Shown here: piece after piece, positions 27,838-39,714 of the stretch
Position numbering within the stretch: position 1 is the first letter of the stretch
Layout of the letters: every line of letters starts with the position of its first letter
Assembly (NCBI GenBank): GCA_900450595.1
Contig: UGGS01000001.1
Span: 186,001 to 250,000, forward strand
DNA length: 64,000 nucleotides
Reading direction: 5' to 3'
Source of the DNA: [Flavobacterium] thermophilum
GTDB lineage: Bacteria > Bacillota > Bacilli > Bacillales > Anoxybacillaceae
The notes under the pieces: generated by a model
Databases searched by the model: none
Told to the model about the DNA's origin: nothing
What the model saw: only the letters and a program-made list of their open reading frames with translations
Made by a program: the position numbers and the translations under genes

Positions 27838-27870
27838 AAAGGCCATTCCATTCATATGGGTGGCCTTTTT
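27838..27870 (+). terminator. Intrinsic terminator
   Basis: AAAGGCCA (27838-27845) pairs with TGGCCTTT (27861-27868), then T run. Confidence 0.8.
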
Positions 27871-27959
27871 GCCTGTCCGCAAATGACGCTTTTTTCCACG
27901 ACTTTTTTCCTTTGCCGGCGAATATATATGGAAGCGGAAGAGGCAAAGGGGGAATGAAG

Positions 27960-28157
27960 ATGGGGAAGCGGCTGCCGCTTCAGCTGTCGGGCGAGGAAGC
28001 GTCACTGTTGCTCGAGGTGATGTTCAGCCAGCAGTACGCGCTGGAACTCGTCCGTTCTGAGCTGGCGGATATTGAAAACGGAGATAAAGAGGCCGATGAA
28101 CAGAGATACCGGCAGCTGCTGCGTTTGTATGACCGGCTGCTGACCGAGGAAGGATAA
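27960..28157 (+). CDS. Small helical protein of unknown function
   Basis: A 65-residue protein starting MGKRLPLQLSGEEASLLLEV, predicted fully helical and acidic. ATG 27960 has the right distance (7 bases) from AAAGGGGG; ATG 27954 is too close. The LxLSGEEAxLLLEVM start recalls small Bacillus proteins that bind or regulate partners, but no family is claimed. Its own terminator follows. Confidence 0.65.
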   Translation: MGKRLPLQLSGEEASLLLEVMFSQQYALELVRSELADIENGDKEADEQRYRQLLRLYDRLLTEEG

Positions 28158-28171
28158 AAACAAAGCTGATG

Positions 28172-28203
28172 CTATCGCTTGTAAGGAAGCGATAGTCTTT
28201 TTT
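28172..28203 (+). terminator. Intrinsic terminator
   Basis: CTATCGCTT (28172-28180) pairs with AAGCGATAG (28187-28195), then TCTTTTTT. Confidence 0.92.
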
Positions 28204-28260
28204 ATGGTATCATACAGGTGGAGAGGAGAAGATGCATACAGAGAAAGGCGGAACGGATGT

Positions 28261-28719
28261 ATGAGCTTATTTGCAAATGAGGAATGGGCGAACATGACTG
28301 TCAAGTCATTTTTGATTCCAGCTGACAAAGTAGCGCACGTTCAAGTGGGCAATTATTTGGATCATGCGCTCCTCGTCCTCACGAAAACCGGCTACTCGGC
28401 GATTCCAGTGCTTGATACGTCGTACAAGCTGCATGGGCTGATTGGCATGACGATGATTATGGATGCGATTTTAGGGTTGGAGCGCATCGAGTTTGAACGG
28501 CTGGAGACGATGAAGGTCGAAGAAGTGATGAACCGAAACATTCCGCGCCTGCGGCTTGACGACCGGCTTTGGAAAGCGGTGGGGCTCATCGTTAACCATC
28601 CGTTTGTGTGCGTTGAGAACGAGGATGGCTATTTTGAAGGGATTTTTACCCGCCGCGAAATATTGAAGCAATTGAATAAACAGCTGCGGCGGCCGAATCA
28701 GGGCCGAAAACTTTTATGA
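28261..28719 (+). CDS. darB: CBS-domain c-di-AMP receptor (DarB/CbpB)
   Basis: A 152-residue protein with two CBS repeats, closely matching B. subtilis YkuL/DarB: ADKVAHVQVGNYLDHALLVLTKTGYSAIPVLD, HGLIG, MNRNIPRL and CVENEDGYFEGIFTRR. In B. subtilis the apo form binds Rel and pyruvate carboxylase, and c-di-AMP releases it. Both ends of that link are plausible here, since pycA lies at 56395. ATG 28261 stands 9 bases after AAAGGCGG; an earlier in-frame start (28204) lacks a ribosome site. Confidence 0.93.
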   Translation: MSLFANEEWANMTVKSFLIPADKVAHVQVGNYLDHALLVLTKTGYSAIPVLDTSYKLHGLIGMTMIMDAILGLERIEFERLETMKVEEVMNRNIPRLRLDDRLWKAVGLIVNHPFVCVENEDGYFEGIFTRREILKQLNKQLRRPNQGRKLL

Positions 28720-28792
28720 ATTGATGCTTGTCACCAACATCTTTGTTTTGCTAAAGTAAAAAAGAATACAGGTGTAAAGGAGGATATCGCCC

Positions 28793-29503
28793 ATGAAGAT
28801 GATGGACGCCAATGAAATCATTTCCTTTATTCAAAACAGCAAGAAATCGACACCAGTCAAAGTATACATAAAAGGGGATCTCGAAGGCATCGATTTCGGC
28901 CCGAGCGCGAAACCGTTCATCACCGGCAACACCGGGGTCGTGTTTGGCGAATGGCAAGACATTCAAGCGGCAATCGAAGCGAATCAAGACAAAATCGAGG
29001 ACTATGTCGTCGAGAACGACCGCCGCAACTCGGCCATTCCGCTCCTGGATTTGAAAGGCATCAAGGCGCGCATCGAGCCGGGCGCCATCATCCGCGACCA
29101 TGTGGAAATCGGCGACAACGCCGTGATCATGATGGGAGCGGTCATCAACATCGGTGCGGTTGTCGGTGAAGGAACGATGATCGACATGAATGCGGTGCTC
29201 GGCGGCCGGGCGACGGTCGGAAAAAACTGCCATATTGGCGCCGGAGCGGTGTTGGCCGGAGTCATTGAGCCGCCATCGGCGAAGCCGGTGATCGTTGAAG
29301 ACGATGTCCTTGTCGGCGCGAATGCTGTCATTTTGGAAGGCGTCACCGTCGGCAAAGGGGCGGTCGTCGCCGCCGGGGCGGTCGTCGTCGAGGATGTGCC
29401 GCCGTATACGGTCGTGGCCGGCGTGCCGGCGCGCGTCATTAAGCAAATCGACGAACAAACGCGGGCGAAAACGGAGATTAAGCAGGAGCTTCGCCAATTA
29501 TAA
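28793..29503 (+). CDS. dapH: Tetrahydrodipicolinate N-acetyltransferase
   Basis: A 236-residue left-handed beta-helix acyltransferase (hexapeptide repeats about 90-215, for example [21 protein letters not shown]). It acetylates tetrahydrodipicolinate from acetyl-CoA in the acetylase branch of the lysine and meso-diaminopimelate pathway. ATG 28793 follows AAAGGAGG. Length equals B. subtilis DapH (236). Together with dapL just downstream it feeds peptidoglycan and dipicolinate synthesis. A strong terminator separates the two. Confidence 0.97.
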   Translation: MKMMDANEIISFIQNSKKSTPVKVYIKGDLEGIDFGPSAKPFITGNTGVVFGEWQDIQAAIEANQDKIEDYVVENDRRNSAIPLLDLKGIKARIEPGAIIRDHVEIGDNAVIMMGAVINIGAVVGEGTMIDMNAVLGGRATVGKNCHIGAGAVLAGVIEPPSAKPVIVEDDVLVGANAVILEGVTVGKGAVVAAGAVVVEDVPPYTVVAGVPARVIKQIDEQTRAKTEIKQELRQL

Positions 29504-29510
29504 TCATCAT

Positions 29511-29544
29511 AAAAGCTGTCCCTTCACACGAGGACAGCTTTTTT
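29511..29544 (+). terminator. Terminator between dapH and dapL
   Basis: AAAAGCTGTCC (29511-29521) pairs with GGACAGCTTTTTT (29532-29544). It may attenuate read-through into dapL. Confidence 0.92.
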
Positions 29545-29562
29545 GCCCATGGAGGAGAGACG

Positions 29563-30696
29563 ATGTCTGCGATCAGCCCATTTGTCGCCATTCGCCGCGA
29601 CTTGCATCAAATTCCGGAGCTTGGGTTTCAGGAGTTTAAGACGCAGCAATATTTGCTTCGCTATATCCAGTCCCTGCCGCAAGAGCGGCTTCAAGTCCGG
29701 ACGTGGAAAACGGGGATTTTCGTCAAAGTCAACGGAACATCGCCGCAAAAAACGATCGGCTACCGCGCCGATATGGACGGGCTGCCGATTCGCGAGGAGA
29801 CCGGTTTGCCGTACCGCTCTGAACATGAAGGGTGCATGCATGCGTGCGGCCACGATGTGCATATGAGCATCGCTCTTGGTGTGCTCACCCATTTTGCTCA
29901 TCATCCACTGAAAGACGATTTGCTGTTTGTATTCCAGCCGGCCGAGGAAGGGCCGGGCGGAGCAAAGCCGATGATGGAAAGCGACATCATGCAGGAATGG
30001 AGGCCGGATATGATCGTCGCCTTGCATATCGCCCCGGAATATCCGGTCGGCACTATTGCGACGAAAGAAGGACTGTTGTTTGCCAATACATCGGAGCTGT
30101 TTATCGATTTAAAAGGAAAAGGCGGACATGCAGCCTTTCCCCATTTGGCGAACGATATGGTCGTCGCTGCCTGCACGCTCGTCGTTCAGCTGCAGTCGAT
30201 CGTCGCCCGCAACGTCGATCCGCTCGACAGCGCCGTCATTACGATCGGAAAAATTGCCGGCGGGACGGTGCAGAACGTCATTGCGGAGCACGCCCGGCTC
30301 GAGGGAACGATCCGGACGCTGTCGCCTGCGGCTATGGAGGCGGTCAAGCGGCGGATTGAGGCGATCGTGCGCGGAATCGAAGTGGCCTACGAATGCGAGG
30401 CGGCGATCGATTACGGCGCCATGTACTACCAAGTGTACAACGATCCGGCGCTGACAGCGGAATTTATGCGGTTTGCCGAAGCGCATCCCGGTATGAACGT
30501 CATTCGCTGCAAAGAGGCGATGACCGGCGAAGATTTTGGCTATATGCTGGCGGAAATCCCGGGATTGATGTTTTGGCTCGGCGTGGATTCGCCCCATGGG
30601 TTGCACCATGCAAAGCTCACCCCAAATGAAGAGGCCATTGACCGGGCGATCGCCTTTTTAATTGATTATTTTTCATGGAAAGGGAACGCCGAATGA
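29563..30696 (+). CDS. dapL: N-acetyldiaminopimelate deacetylase
   Basis: A 377-residue M20-family amidohydrolase (B. subtilis YkuR). It hydrolyses N-acetyl-LL-diaminopimelate to diaminopimelate and acetate. Metal-site motifs are [21 protein letters not shown] and PAEEGPGGA; the dimerisation domain sits about 180-290, and the late [13 protein letters not shown] follows. ATG 29563 comes after GGAGGAGACG. The substrate is assigned from family and from its place behind dapH. The gene name used for this enzyme varies between databases. Confidence 0.93.
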   Translation: MSAISPFVAIRRDLHQIPELGFQEFKTQQYLLRYIQSLPQERLQVRTWKTGIFVKVNGTSPQKTIGYRADMDGLPIREETGLPYRSEHEGCMHACGHDVHMSIALGVLTHFAHHPLKDDLLFVFQPAEEGPGGAKPMMESDIMQEWRPDMIVALHIAPEYPVGTIATKEGLLFANTSELFIDLKGKGGHAAFPHLANDMVVAACTLVVQLQSIVARNVDPLDSAVITIGKIAGGTVQNVIAEHARLEGTIRTLSPAAMEAVKRRIEAIVRGIEVAYECEAAIDYGAMYYQVYNDPALTAEFMRFAEAHPGMNVIRCKEAMTGEDFGYMLAEIPGLMFWLGVDSPHGLHHAKLTPNEEAIDRAIAFLIDYFSWKGNAE

Positions 30697-30750
30697 AGTA
30701 TAGTTCCACCTCCATCAAGACACATTATGTATATGAGGAGGTGGAGTGTG

Positions 30751-30993
30751 ATGGCGAAAATCGGTGTTGAGCAATCGCTGACCGACGTGCAGGAGGCATT
30801 GAGAGAAAGAGGGTATGAGGTTGTTCCGCTTGGCGGGGAACAAGATGCCCGGGGCTGCGATTGCTGCGTCATTACCGGCTTGGATGCAAACGTTGCCGGC
30901 ATTCACAACATCGTCACGTCCGGTCCGGTCATTGAAGCGAGCGGGCTTACCGCGGAAGAAATTTGCCAAAAAGTTGAAGAAAAACTTCGCTAA
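30751..30993 (+). CDS. ykuS: UPF0180 family protein YkuS
   Basis: An 80-residue conserved Bacillales protein: [48 protein letters not shown] and [17 protein letters not shown] 30751 follows GAGGAGGTGG; an in-frame ATG at 30727 has none. The function is unknown. The CDCC cysteines are part of the family pattern. The position right after dapL is as in B. subtilis. Confidence 0.9.
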   Translation: MAKIGVEQSLTDVQEALRERGYEVVPLGGEQDARGCDCCVITGLDANVAGIHNIVTSGPVIEASGLTAEEICQKVEEKLR

Positions 30994-31006
30994 CGACGAA
31001 ATTCAT

Positions 31007-31037
31007 CGGGCTGTGTGCGCAGGCAGCCCGTTTTTTT
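31007..31037 (+). terminator. Terminator after ykuS
   Basis: CGGGCTG (31007-31013) pairs with CAGCCCG (31024-31030), then seven T. A second weaker hairpin, GAACGTTTTCGTTC with T run, lies at about 31095-31122. Confidence 0.9.
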
Positions 31038-31171
31038 GCGGAAAGGCGCGGGCCGGCCGATTAGAAAAAGGCAGCATGAGGAAAAAGAAGCGGAAGAACG
31101 TTTTCGTTCTCCTTCTTTTTTGATAGAATAAGGAAAAAAGCAATGATGGGCAAGCGATGGAGGAATCACTG

Positions 31172-31837
31172 ATGAAAAAGAAACAGTTTGCCGTCATCGG
31201 CCTCGGGCGGTTTGGCGGCAGCATTTGCCGCACGTTGAGTGAACAAGGGATGGAAGTGTTGGCCATCGATATTGACGAAGACCGGGTGAACGAATTTGCG
31301 GCGGTCGCCTCACACGCCGTCGTCGGTGATACGACGGACGAAAATGTGTTGAAAAGCTTAGGCATCCGCAACTTTGACCATGTCATTGTCGCCATTGGCG
31401 ACAACATTCAGGCCAGCATTTTAACGACGCTCATTTTAAAAGAGCTTGGCGTCAATCATATTACGGTCAAGGCGACAAACGATTACCACGAAAAAGTGCT
31501 GAAAAAAATCGGCGCTGACCAAATCGTGCATCCAGAACGGGACATGGGCGAGCGGATCGCCCACAACTTGATTTCCAACAACGTCCTAGATTATCTGGAG
31601 CTGTCGGACAAATACAGCATTGTCGAAATCGTGGCGAGCGAGCGGCTTGACGGCCATTCGCTTTTGGAGCTTGACATCCGCGCCCGCTACGGCATCAACA
31701 TCGTCGCCATCAAGCGTGGAACAAGCGTCATCGTCTCCCCGCTCGCTTCGGAAATCATCCGCAAAGGCGACGTGTTGGTCGTGATTGGCGCCGACAGCGA
31801 CATCGATCGGTTTGAAGAAAAAGTTGTCGGCTCGTGA
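31172..31837 (+). CDS. ktrC: Potassium uptake regulatory subunit KtrC
   Basis: A 221-residue cytoplasmic RCK protein, the same length as B. subtilis KtrC. The N-terminal Rossmann domain (VIGLGRFGGSI at about 10-20; IDIDEDRVN) binds ATP/ADP and gates the Ktr channel. The C-terminal RCK_C domain (about 135-215) is the site of c-di-AMP binding in relatives. ATG 31172 follows GGAGG with proper spacing; an ATG at 31157 overlaps that ribosome site. A partner ktrD/ktrB membrane gene is not in the window. Confidence 0.95.
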   Translation: MKKKQFAVIGLGRFGGSICRTLSEQGMEVLAIDIDEDRVNEFAAVASHAVVGDTTDENVLKSLGIRNFDHVIVAIGDNIQASILTTLILKELGVNHITVKATNDYHEKVLKKIGADQIVHPERDMGERIAHNLISNNVLDYLELSDKYSIVEIVASERLDGHSLLELDIRARYGINIVAIKRGTSVIVSPLASEIIRKGDVLVVIGADSDIDRFEEKVVGS

Positions 31838-31945
31838 CCGGCCGGACGGCTTGTTCCGACGGCAAAAAAGCAACGTCCCTCTAAACCGGAAACAATATTG
31901 CGGTTTCATATCGGTCATTTTGTTGCAATATACGGCAATAAGAAA

Positions 31946-31979
31946 GGGTGTCCCGAACCTTTTTGGACACCCATTTTTT
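31946..31979. terminator. Bidirectional terminator between ktrC and rnjA
   Basis: GGGTGTCC (31946-31953) pairs with GGACACCC (31965-31972), with ATTTTTT on the plus strand and CTTTC on the other. Stem shared with the odhAB terminator. Confidence 0.88.
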
Positions 31980-31980
31980 G

Positions 31981-33648
31981 TTAAATTTCCATAATAATCG
32001 GCAAAATCATTGGCCGCCGTCTCGTCCGTTCATACAAGAACGGGGCGAGCGTTTCGGTGATTTCATTTTTAATTTCCGACCATTGATTCGTTTTCCGCTC
32101 AAGCACTTTTTCGAGATGTTTCGCAATGAGCGCCTGCGCCTCGCTGATCAAGTCGCCTGACTCGCGCATGTAGACGAAGCCGCGGGAGATAATATCTGGC
32201 CCGGCAGCGATTTTGAATTCTTTCATGTTGATGCTGACGACAACGATGACGAGTCCTTCCTCTGACAAAATGCGGCGGTCGCGCAAGACGATGTTGCCGA
32301 TGTCGCCGACGCCGCTGCCGTCAATATAAACGGAGCCGGACGGAATTTTGCCGACGATGCGCGCCTCGTGTTCACTGATGCCGAGCACCTCGCCATTGTC
32401 CATAATAAAGCAGTTTTCCTCCGGCACGCCGCAGTCAATGGCGAGCTTGGCGTGCATTTTTTGCATCCGGTATTCGCCGTGGATCGGCATGAAATATTTT
32501 GGCTTCATGAGCCGGATCATCAGTTTTTGCTCTTCTTGCCCGCCGTGGCCAGACGTATGGATGTCGTTAAGCGGGCCGTGGATCACTTCCGCACCGGCTC
32601 TGTACAGCATGTTGATCGTCCGGTTGACGCTCACGGTGTTGCCCGGAATTGGCGATGAGGAGAAAACAACCGTGTCTCCTGGGATGATTTGAATTTGCCG
32701 GTGCGTGCCGTTGGCGATGCGCGACAACGCCGCCATCGGCTCGCCTTGGCTGCCGGTGCACAAAATCGTCACCCGATTGGCCGGCAGGCGGTTGATTTCG
32801 TTAGCGTCAACAAACGTGCCTTTTGGGCATTTGATGTAACCGAGTTCTTGGCCGATTTCAATCGCCGCTTCCATGCTGCGGCCGAAGACAGCGATTTTCC
32901 GGTTGTTGGCGACCGCCGCTTCGGTCACTTGTTGAAGCCGATGGATGTTGGACGCAAACGTTGCAAAAATAATCCGGCCGTTCACTTTGCGGAAAATGTC
33001 GTGGATGCTCTCGCCGACGCGCCGCTCGGACATCGTGAAATGCGGAATTTCACTGTTCGTGCTGTCCGAGAGCAAGCAAAGCACGCCTTCCTTCCCTATT
33101 TCTGCCATTTTTGTCAAATTTGCCGGTTCGCCGACCGGTGTAAAGTCGAATTTAAAGTCTCCTGTGTGGACGATTTGGCCAACCGGCGTTTTAACGACGA
33201 TGCCGTAGCTGTCCGGAATGCTGTGCGTCGTCCGGAAAAAAGTGACCGCTGTTTTTTGGAAGCGAATGACATCCTCTTCGCGAATTTCAATGAGTTTTGC
33301 CTGACGCAGCAACCCGTGCTCTTCGAGTTTATTGCGGATGAGCCCGAGCGCCAGCTTGCCGCCGTAAATCGGGATGTTCACCTGCCGGAGCAAATACGGA
33401 ATGCCGCCGATATGGTCTTCATGCCCATGGGTAATGAACAGCCCTTTCACTTTTTCCGCGTGCTTGACTAAATACGAATAGTCCGGGATGACGTAGTCGA
33501 TGCCGAGCAATTCGTCTTCTGGAAACTTGATGCCCGCGTCAATCACAATAATTTCGTCTTGAAATTGTACGCCATATGTATTTTTCCCGATTTCACCCAG
33601 TCCGCCGAGGGCAAACACACCGACTTGCTGATCCGTTAATAGTTTCAT
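31981..33648 (-). CDS. rnjA: Ribonuclease J1
   Basis: A 555-residue beta-CASP metallo-beta-lactamase nuclease with 5'-3' exonuclease and endonuclease activity, central to mRNA decay and rRNA maturation. The zinc motif HGHEDH sits at residues 74-79. [20 protein letters not shown] and the [23 protein letters not shown] stretch of the beta-CASP part are clear. The C-terminal domain ends LPIIMEI. The start overlaps the rpoY stop by four bases (ATGA), so both are translated from one message, as in B. subtilis (ykzG-rnjA). Confidence 0.97.
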   Translation of the reverse strand: MKLLTDQQVGVFALGGLGEIGKNTYGVQFQDEIIVIDAGIKFPEDELLGIDYVIPDYSYLVKHAEKVKGLFITHGHEDHIGGIPYLLRQVNIPIYGGKLALGLIRNKLEEHGLLRQAKLIEIREEDVIRFQKTAVTFFRTTHSIPDSYGIVVKTPVGQIVHTGDFKFDFTPVGEPANLTKMAEIGKEGVLCLLSDSTNSEIPHFTMSERRVGESIHDIFRKVNGRIIFATFASNIHRLQQVTEAAVANNRKIAVFGRSMEAAIEIGQELGYIKCPKGTFVDANEINRLPANRVTILCTGSQGEPMAALSRIANGTHRQIQIIPGDTVVFSSSPIPGNTVSVNRTINMLYRAGAEVIHGPLNDIHTSGHGGQEEQKLMIRLMKPKYFMPIHGEYRMQKMHAKLAIDCGVPEENCFIMDNGEVLGISEHEARIVGKIPSGSVYIDGSGVGDIGNIVLRDRRILSEEGLVIVVVSINMKEFKIAAGPDIISRGFVYMRESGDLISEAQALIAKHLEKVLERKTNQWSEIKNEITETLAPFLYERTRRRPMILPIIMEI

Positions 33649-33860
33649 GATGAGATCTCCAATACTTGAAAATTAGCGCTTTTCTTTTCGTACTCCAAAT
33701 GCGCCCCCTCTAACGGCTGAATATACTCGATATTGATCGGACGGTTTTGCAGCTTTTGGCGTACTTCCCGCTCTGATTCTGCTTCAATGTAGAGTGTTTT
33801 CGTTTTTTCTCTCACGGGCACCTCTTCCGCGTTGTCTTGGTAAAACACTTTGAAAATCAT
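33645..33860 (-). CDS. rpoY: RNA polymerase epsilon subunit
   Basis: A 71-residue small subunit found only in Firmicutes RNA polymerase, formerly YkzG (DUF1447). [26 protein letters not shown] and [17 protein letters not shown] are typical. ATG 33860 follows AAGGAGAG. It is translationally coupled to rnjA, physically linking transcription and decay genes. A TATAAT on the reverse strand (33899-33904) may be the -10 box. Confidence 0.95.
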   Translation of the reverse strand: MIFKVFYQDNAEEVPVREKTKTLYIEAESEREVRQKLQNRPINIEYIQPLEGAHLEYEKKSANFQVLEISS

Positions 33861-34027
33861 GACCGAATCTCTCCTTATCGTACAATGATTGCTTTTCCAT
33901 TATATAAAAATGCAACCCCGTTTTCATGTTTTTTGTCGTTCAAAAGCAAAAAACAGGCGGGAGGTGTGCCGACGGTACGTATCATCTTTGACGGATTTTG
34001 GCCGTTTCATTCGCCAAAGTGGGAAAG

Positions 34028-34048
34028 AAGCCCTTCCGTCCGAAGGGC
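34028..34048 (-). terminator. Hairpin ending the small peptide gene
   Basis: AGCCCTTC and GAAGGGCT form an 8-bp stem with a 5-base loop. On the reverse strand it is followed by TCTTTCCC, so it terminates the gene at 34063-34134. Confidence 0.6.
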
Positions 34049-34062
34049 TGTTGTTGGAACAG

Positions 34063-34134
34063 TTAGGCGATCAATTTTTTCCGGAGCAAATCTTTCCACT
34101 GTTGAAGCAGCTTTTTTTTCAGCTTTTTCAACAT
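34063..34134 (-). CDS. Very small cationic amphipathic peptide (23 residues)
   Basis: Reverse-strand ATG 34134 lies 9 bases after AAGGAG and ends at TAA 34063. The peptide begins MLKKLKKKLLQQWKD and ends RKKLIA, with nine Lys/Arg and seven Leu/Ile in a pattern that would make a one-sided hydrophobic helix. A promoter (34157-34184) and a terminator hairpin (34028-34048) frame it, giving a message of about 120 bases. It has no leader peptide. It could be a toxin-like, regulatory or RNA-polymerase-contacting peptide; no homologue is claimed. An overlapping 44-codon frame from ATG 34141 is an alternative but runs through the terminator. Confidence 0.55.
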   Translation of the reverse strand: MLKKLKKKLLQQWKDLLRKKLIA

Positions 34135-34156
34135 GTTTCATCACTCCTTACTTTTT

Positions 34157-34184
34157 ATTGTACTCAATTTGCGACGAAAGTAAA
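34157..34184 (-). promoter_or_regulatory. Promoter of the small peptide gene
   Basis: Reverse strand: TTTACT (34179-34184), a 16-base spacer, and TACAAT (34157-34162). Confidence 0.55.
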
Positions 34185-34260
34185 TGTTTCTATTATATAT
34201 GTTATGTAGGTGGAGGCTTGTTTTTCATGGGGAAAAAATGGAACGAACCGTGTCTTTCGG

Positions 34261-34289
34261 TTGACATTCCAATTGTTTTTCAGTACGGT
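34261..34289 (+). promoter_or_regulatory. Promoter of the Cof-type phosphatase gene
   Basis: A perfect TTGACA (34261-34266), a 17-base spacer and a weak -10 TACGGT (34284-34289). Confidence 0.5.
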
Positions 34290-34325
34290 AAACAGTGAAT
34301 ACATTTTCGGCAAGGAGAAGAGAAC

Positions 34326-35102
34326 GTGGGCAGAAAAATCGTCTTTTTCGACATTGACGGCACGCTGCTTGATGAACAAAAACAGCTGCCGCCATCAACC
34401 GTTGAGGCGATCCGTCAGCTAAAACAGGCCGGCGTCTATGTCGCCATCGCCACCGGCCGGGCGCCGTTTATGTTTGCGGATGTACGCCGCCAGCTTGGGA
34501 TCGACTCGTTCGTCAGCTTCAACGGGCAATACGTCGTTTTTGAAGGAACTGTCCTGCATAAGCGTCCGCTCCGCCGCGAGAAAGTGCGGACGTTGGCTGA
34601 GGACGCCCACCGCAACGGTCATCCGCTCGTCTTTATGGACGCGGAGGAAATGAGGGCGAGCGTCGGCGACCATCCGCACATTCATGTCAGCATGGGAAGC
34701 TTGAAGTTTTCCCACCCGCCTGTCGATCCCCTTTATTACGAAAACAATGACATTTACCAAGCGCTGCTGTTTTGCCGCGCCGCAGAAGAAGAACCGTACG
34801 TGCGCAATTATCCAGAATTCCGTTTTGTCCGCTGGCACGATGTGTCGACCGATGTGCTGCCGGCAGGGGGATCGAAAGCGGAGGGGATCCGCCTGATGAT
34901 TGAGAAGCTCGGGATTGACAAAGGCGATGTGTATGCGTTCGGCGATGGGCTGAACGACATTGAAATGTTGTCGTTCGTCGGAACCGGCGTGGCGATGGGA
35001 AATGCCCATGAGGAAGTGAAACGGGTCGCCGATTTTGTAACGAAACCGGTCAGTGAAGAAGGCATATGGTACGGATTGAAACAATTGCAATTGATTCCAT
35101 AA
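34326..35102 (+). CDS. ykrA: HAD superfamily Cof-type phosphatase (YkrA-like)
   Basis: A 258-residue HAD IIB hydrolase. The nucleophile motif is FFDIDGTLLDE (about residues 7-17), motif II is IATGR, and motif IV is FGDGLNDIEML (about 204-214), with a C2b cap between. Such enzymes act on sugar or flavin phosphates, and specificity is not predictable. GTG 34326 follows AAGGAG. The order rpoY-rnjA / ykrA / def matches B. subtilis. Confidence 0.9.
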   Translation: MGRKIVFFDIDGTLLDEQKQLPPSTVEAIRQLKQAGVYVAIATGRAPFMFADVRRQLGIDSFVSFNGQYVVFEGTVLHKRPLRREKVRTLAEDAHRNGHPLVFMDAEEMRASVGDHPHIHVSMGSLKFSHPPVDPLYYENNDIYQALLFCRAAEEEPYVRNYPEFRFVRWHDVSTDVLPAGGSKAEGIRLMIEKLGIDKGDVYAFGDGLNDIEMLSFVGTGVAMGNAHEEVKRVADFVTKPVSEEGIWYGLKQLQLIP

Positions 35103-35140
35103 ACAGCCGTCCCGCCGCTCATTCGGCGGGGCAGCTGTTT
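35101..35140. terminator. Terminator between ykrA and def
   Basis: AAACAGC and CCCGCCG pair with CGGCGGG and GCTGTTT around CTCATT. It serves the two converging genes. Confidence 0.75.
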
Positions 35141-35158
35141 GGCATGGCCGGCCACGGT

Positions 35159-35713
35159 TCAGCGCCCGATCGGGATCGCCCCGTCTGGTACTTGGAACGG
35201 GTCGTCCGGATTGATGCGGTCATAAAACATAATGCCGTTTAAATGGTCGATTTCATGCTGGAAGACGATGGCCGGCAATCCTTTGAGGCGCAAGGTGACT
35301 TCCTCGCCGTCGAGCGTCGTGCCGGTGACCGTGATGCGGGCATAGCGCGGTACGTATCCGGGCACATCACGGTCGACCGACAGGCAGCCTTCCCCCGTCG
35401 TCAAATAACATTGCTGCACAGAGTGGCTGACGATTTTCGGATTGAACAAGGCATAGCTGTACAGCGTTCCGTTTTCATCAGTGACATGGACGGCAATCAT
35501 CCGTTTGGAGACGTTGATTTGCGGAGCGGCGAGGCCGATGCCGGGCCGCAGGCCGTATTTGGCCGCCAGTTCCGGATCTTGGCTCATTTTCACATAGTCA
35601 AGCAAGCTTTGCAAAATGCGTTTGTCTTCCTCTGAAGGCGGCAGCGGAACGGGCTCAGCCACTTTCCGCAGCGTCGGATGCCCTTCTTTAATGATATCTT
35701 TCATGGTGATCAT
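35159..35713 (-). CDS. def: Peptide deformylase
   Basis: A 184-residue iron/zinc enzyme that removes the formyl group from nascent proteins. The three motifs are GIGLAAPQI, EGCLSVD and QHEIDHLNG. The N-terminus MITMKDIIKEGHPTLRKVAEPV matches B. subtilis DefB (YkrB), which fixes the start at 35713 rather than at an in-frame ATG at 35740. It is the type 2 form, with the longer insert after the first motif region. The B. subtilis neighbour ykyA is absent here. Confidence 0.96.
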   Translation of the reverse strand: MITMKDIIKEGHPTLRKVAEPVPLPPSEEDKRILQSLLDYVKMSQDPELAAKYGLRPGIGLAAPQINVSKRMIAVHVTDENGTLYSYALFNPKIVSHSVQQCYLTTGEGCLSVDRDVPGYVPRYARITVTGTTLDGEEVTLRLKGLPAIVFQHEIDHLNGIMFYDRINPDDPFQVPDGAIPIGR

Positions 35714-35848
35714 TCGCCTTTTCACTCCTGTCTCTCGCATCGCGATCTACAGTGTTAGTCTAACAAAAATGCCTGTGCGCCGTAAATGAAAATGCGGCCG
35801 TCTGGAGATATTATCGGCGTATAAGGAATAAATTGAAAAAGAAACTTA

Positions 35849-35862
35849 AGAAAGCGCTGTCA
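35849..35862 (+). promoter_or_regulatory. Candidate CcpA (cre) site upstream of pdhA
   Basis: AGAAAGCGCTGTCA fits the cre pattern TGWNANCGNTNWCA with one mismatch. Its centre is about 59 bases before the predicted start from the promoter at 35879, a distance typical of CcpA activation sites. Confidence 0.4.
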
Positions 35863-35878
35863 ATAACGTGAACGGACA

Positions 35879-35908
35879 TTGCGTTTTGCATTTCCCGAAA
35901 AATATAAT
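35879..35908 (+). promoter_or_regulatory. Upstream pdh promoter candidate
   Basis: TTGCGT (35879-35884), an 18-base spacer and a perfect TATAAT (35903-35908). The message would have a leader of about 330 bases. Confidence 0.5.
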
Positions 35909-36020
35909 ACAGAATTAATACAGTGTTGTTTCGATGTAATATAACAGATGGTTTCAGGAATGTTCCTGATTCCAAATACAACCAGGAGACAAAAGGGAAA
36001 GCAACGGAAAATCAAAGTCG

Positions 36021-36049
36021 TTGACGGCGTGAAAAATAAAGTGTAAACT
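36021..36049 (+). promoter_or_regulatory. Proximal pdh promoter candidate
   Basis: TTGACG (36021-36026), a 17-base spacer and TAAACT (36044-36049). It would give a leader of about 185 bases with a GC-rich imperfect hairpin near 36105-36150. Confidence 0.55.
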
Positions 36050-36223
36050 AAAACTTGCGAACAGACGCTGTGTTAATGAGGATATAAAAAATAGTAATAC
36101 AGATGTCGGCGCCGTTTTCGGTTTCCGTTGCGCCAAGCGGCGGCTGCTTTTTATTTCTTCTTTCTTTTGGGTACATTAATAGTATATGGATGAAGACAGC
36201 CTGATTTCCAAATTTCTTGATGA

Positions 36224-37351
<1,128 letters not shown>

Positions 37352-37354
37352 GCC

Positions 37355-39710
<2,356 letters not shown>

Positions 39711-39714
39711 AACG

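Noticed and set aside
28720..28792. Lysine riboswitch or T-box before dapH
   Set aside because: The gap is only 73 bases and shows none of the conserved stems or a terminator.
34007..34141. A 44-codon reverse-strand frame overlapping the 23-residue peptide
   Set aside because: Its ATG is only two bases from AAGGAG and the frame runs through the terminator hairpin. The 23-codon frame has correct spacing and stops before the hairpin.
34228..34299. A 23-codon plus-strand frame (MGKKWNEPCLSV...) before ykrA
   Set aside because: It overlaps the TTGACA promoter of ykrA and has a loosely spaced ribosome site. Not enough to call a gene.
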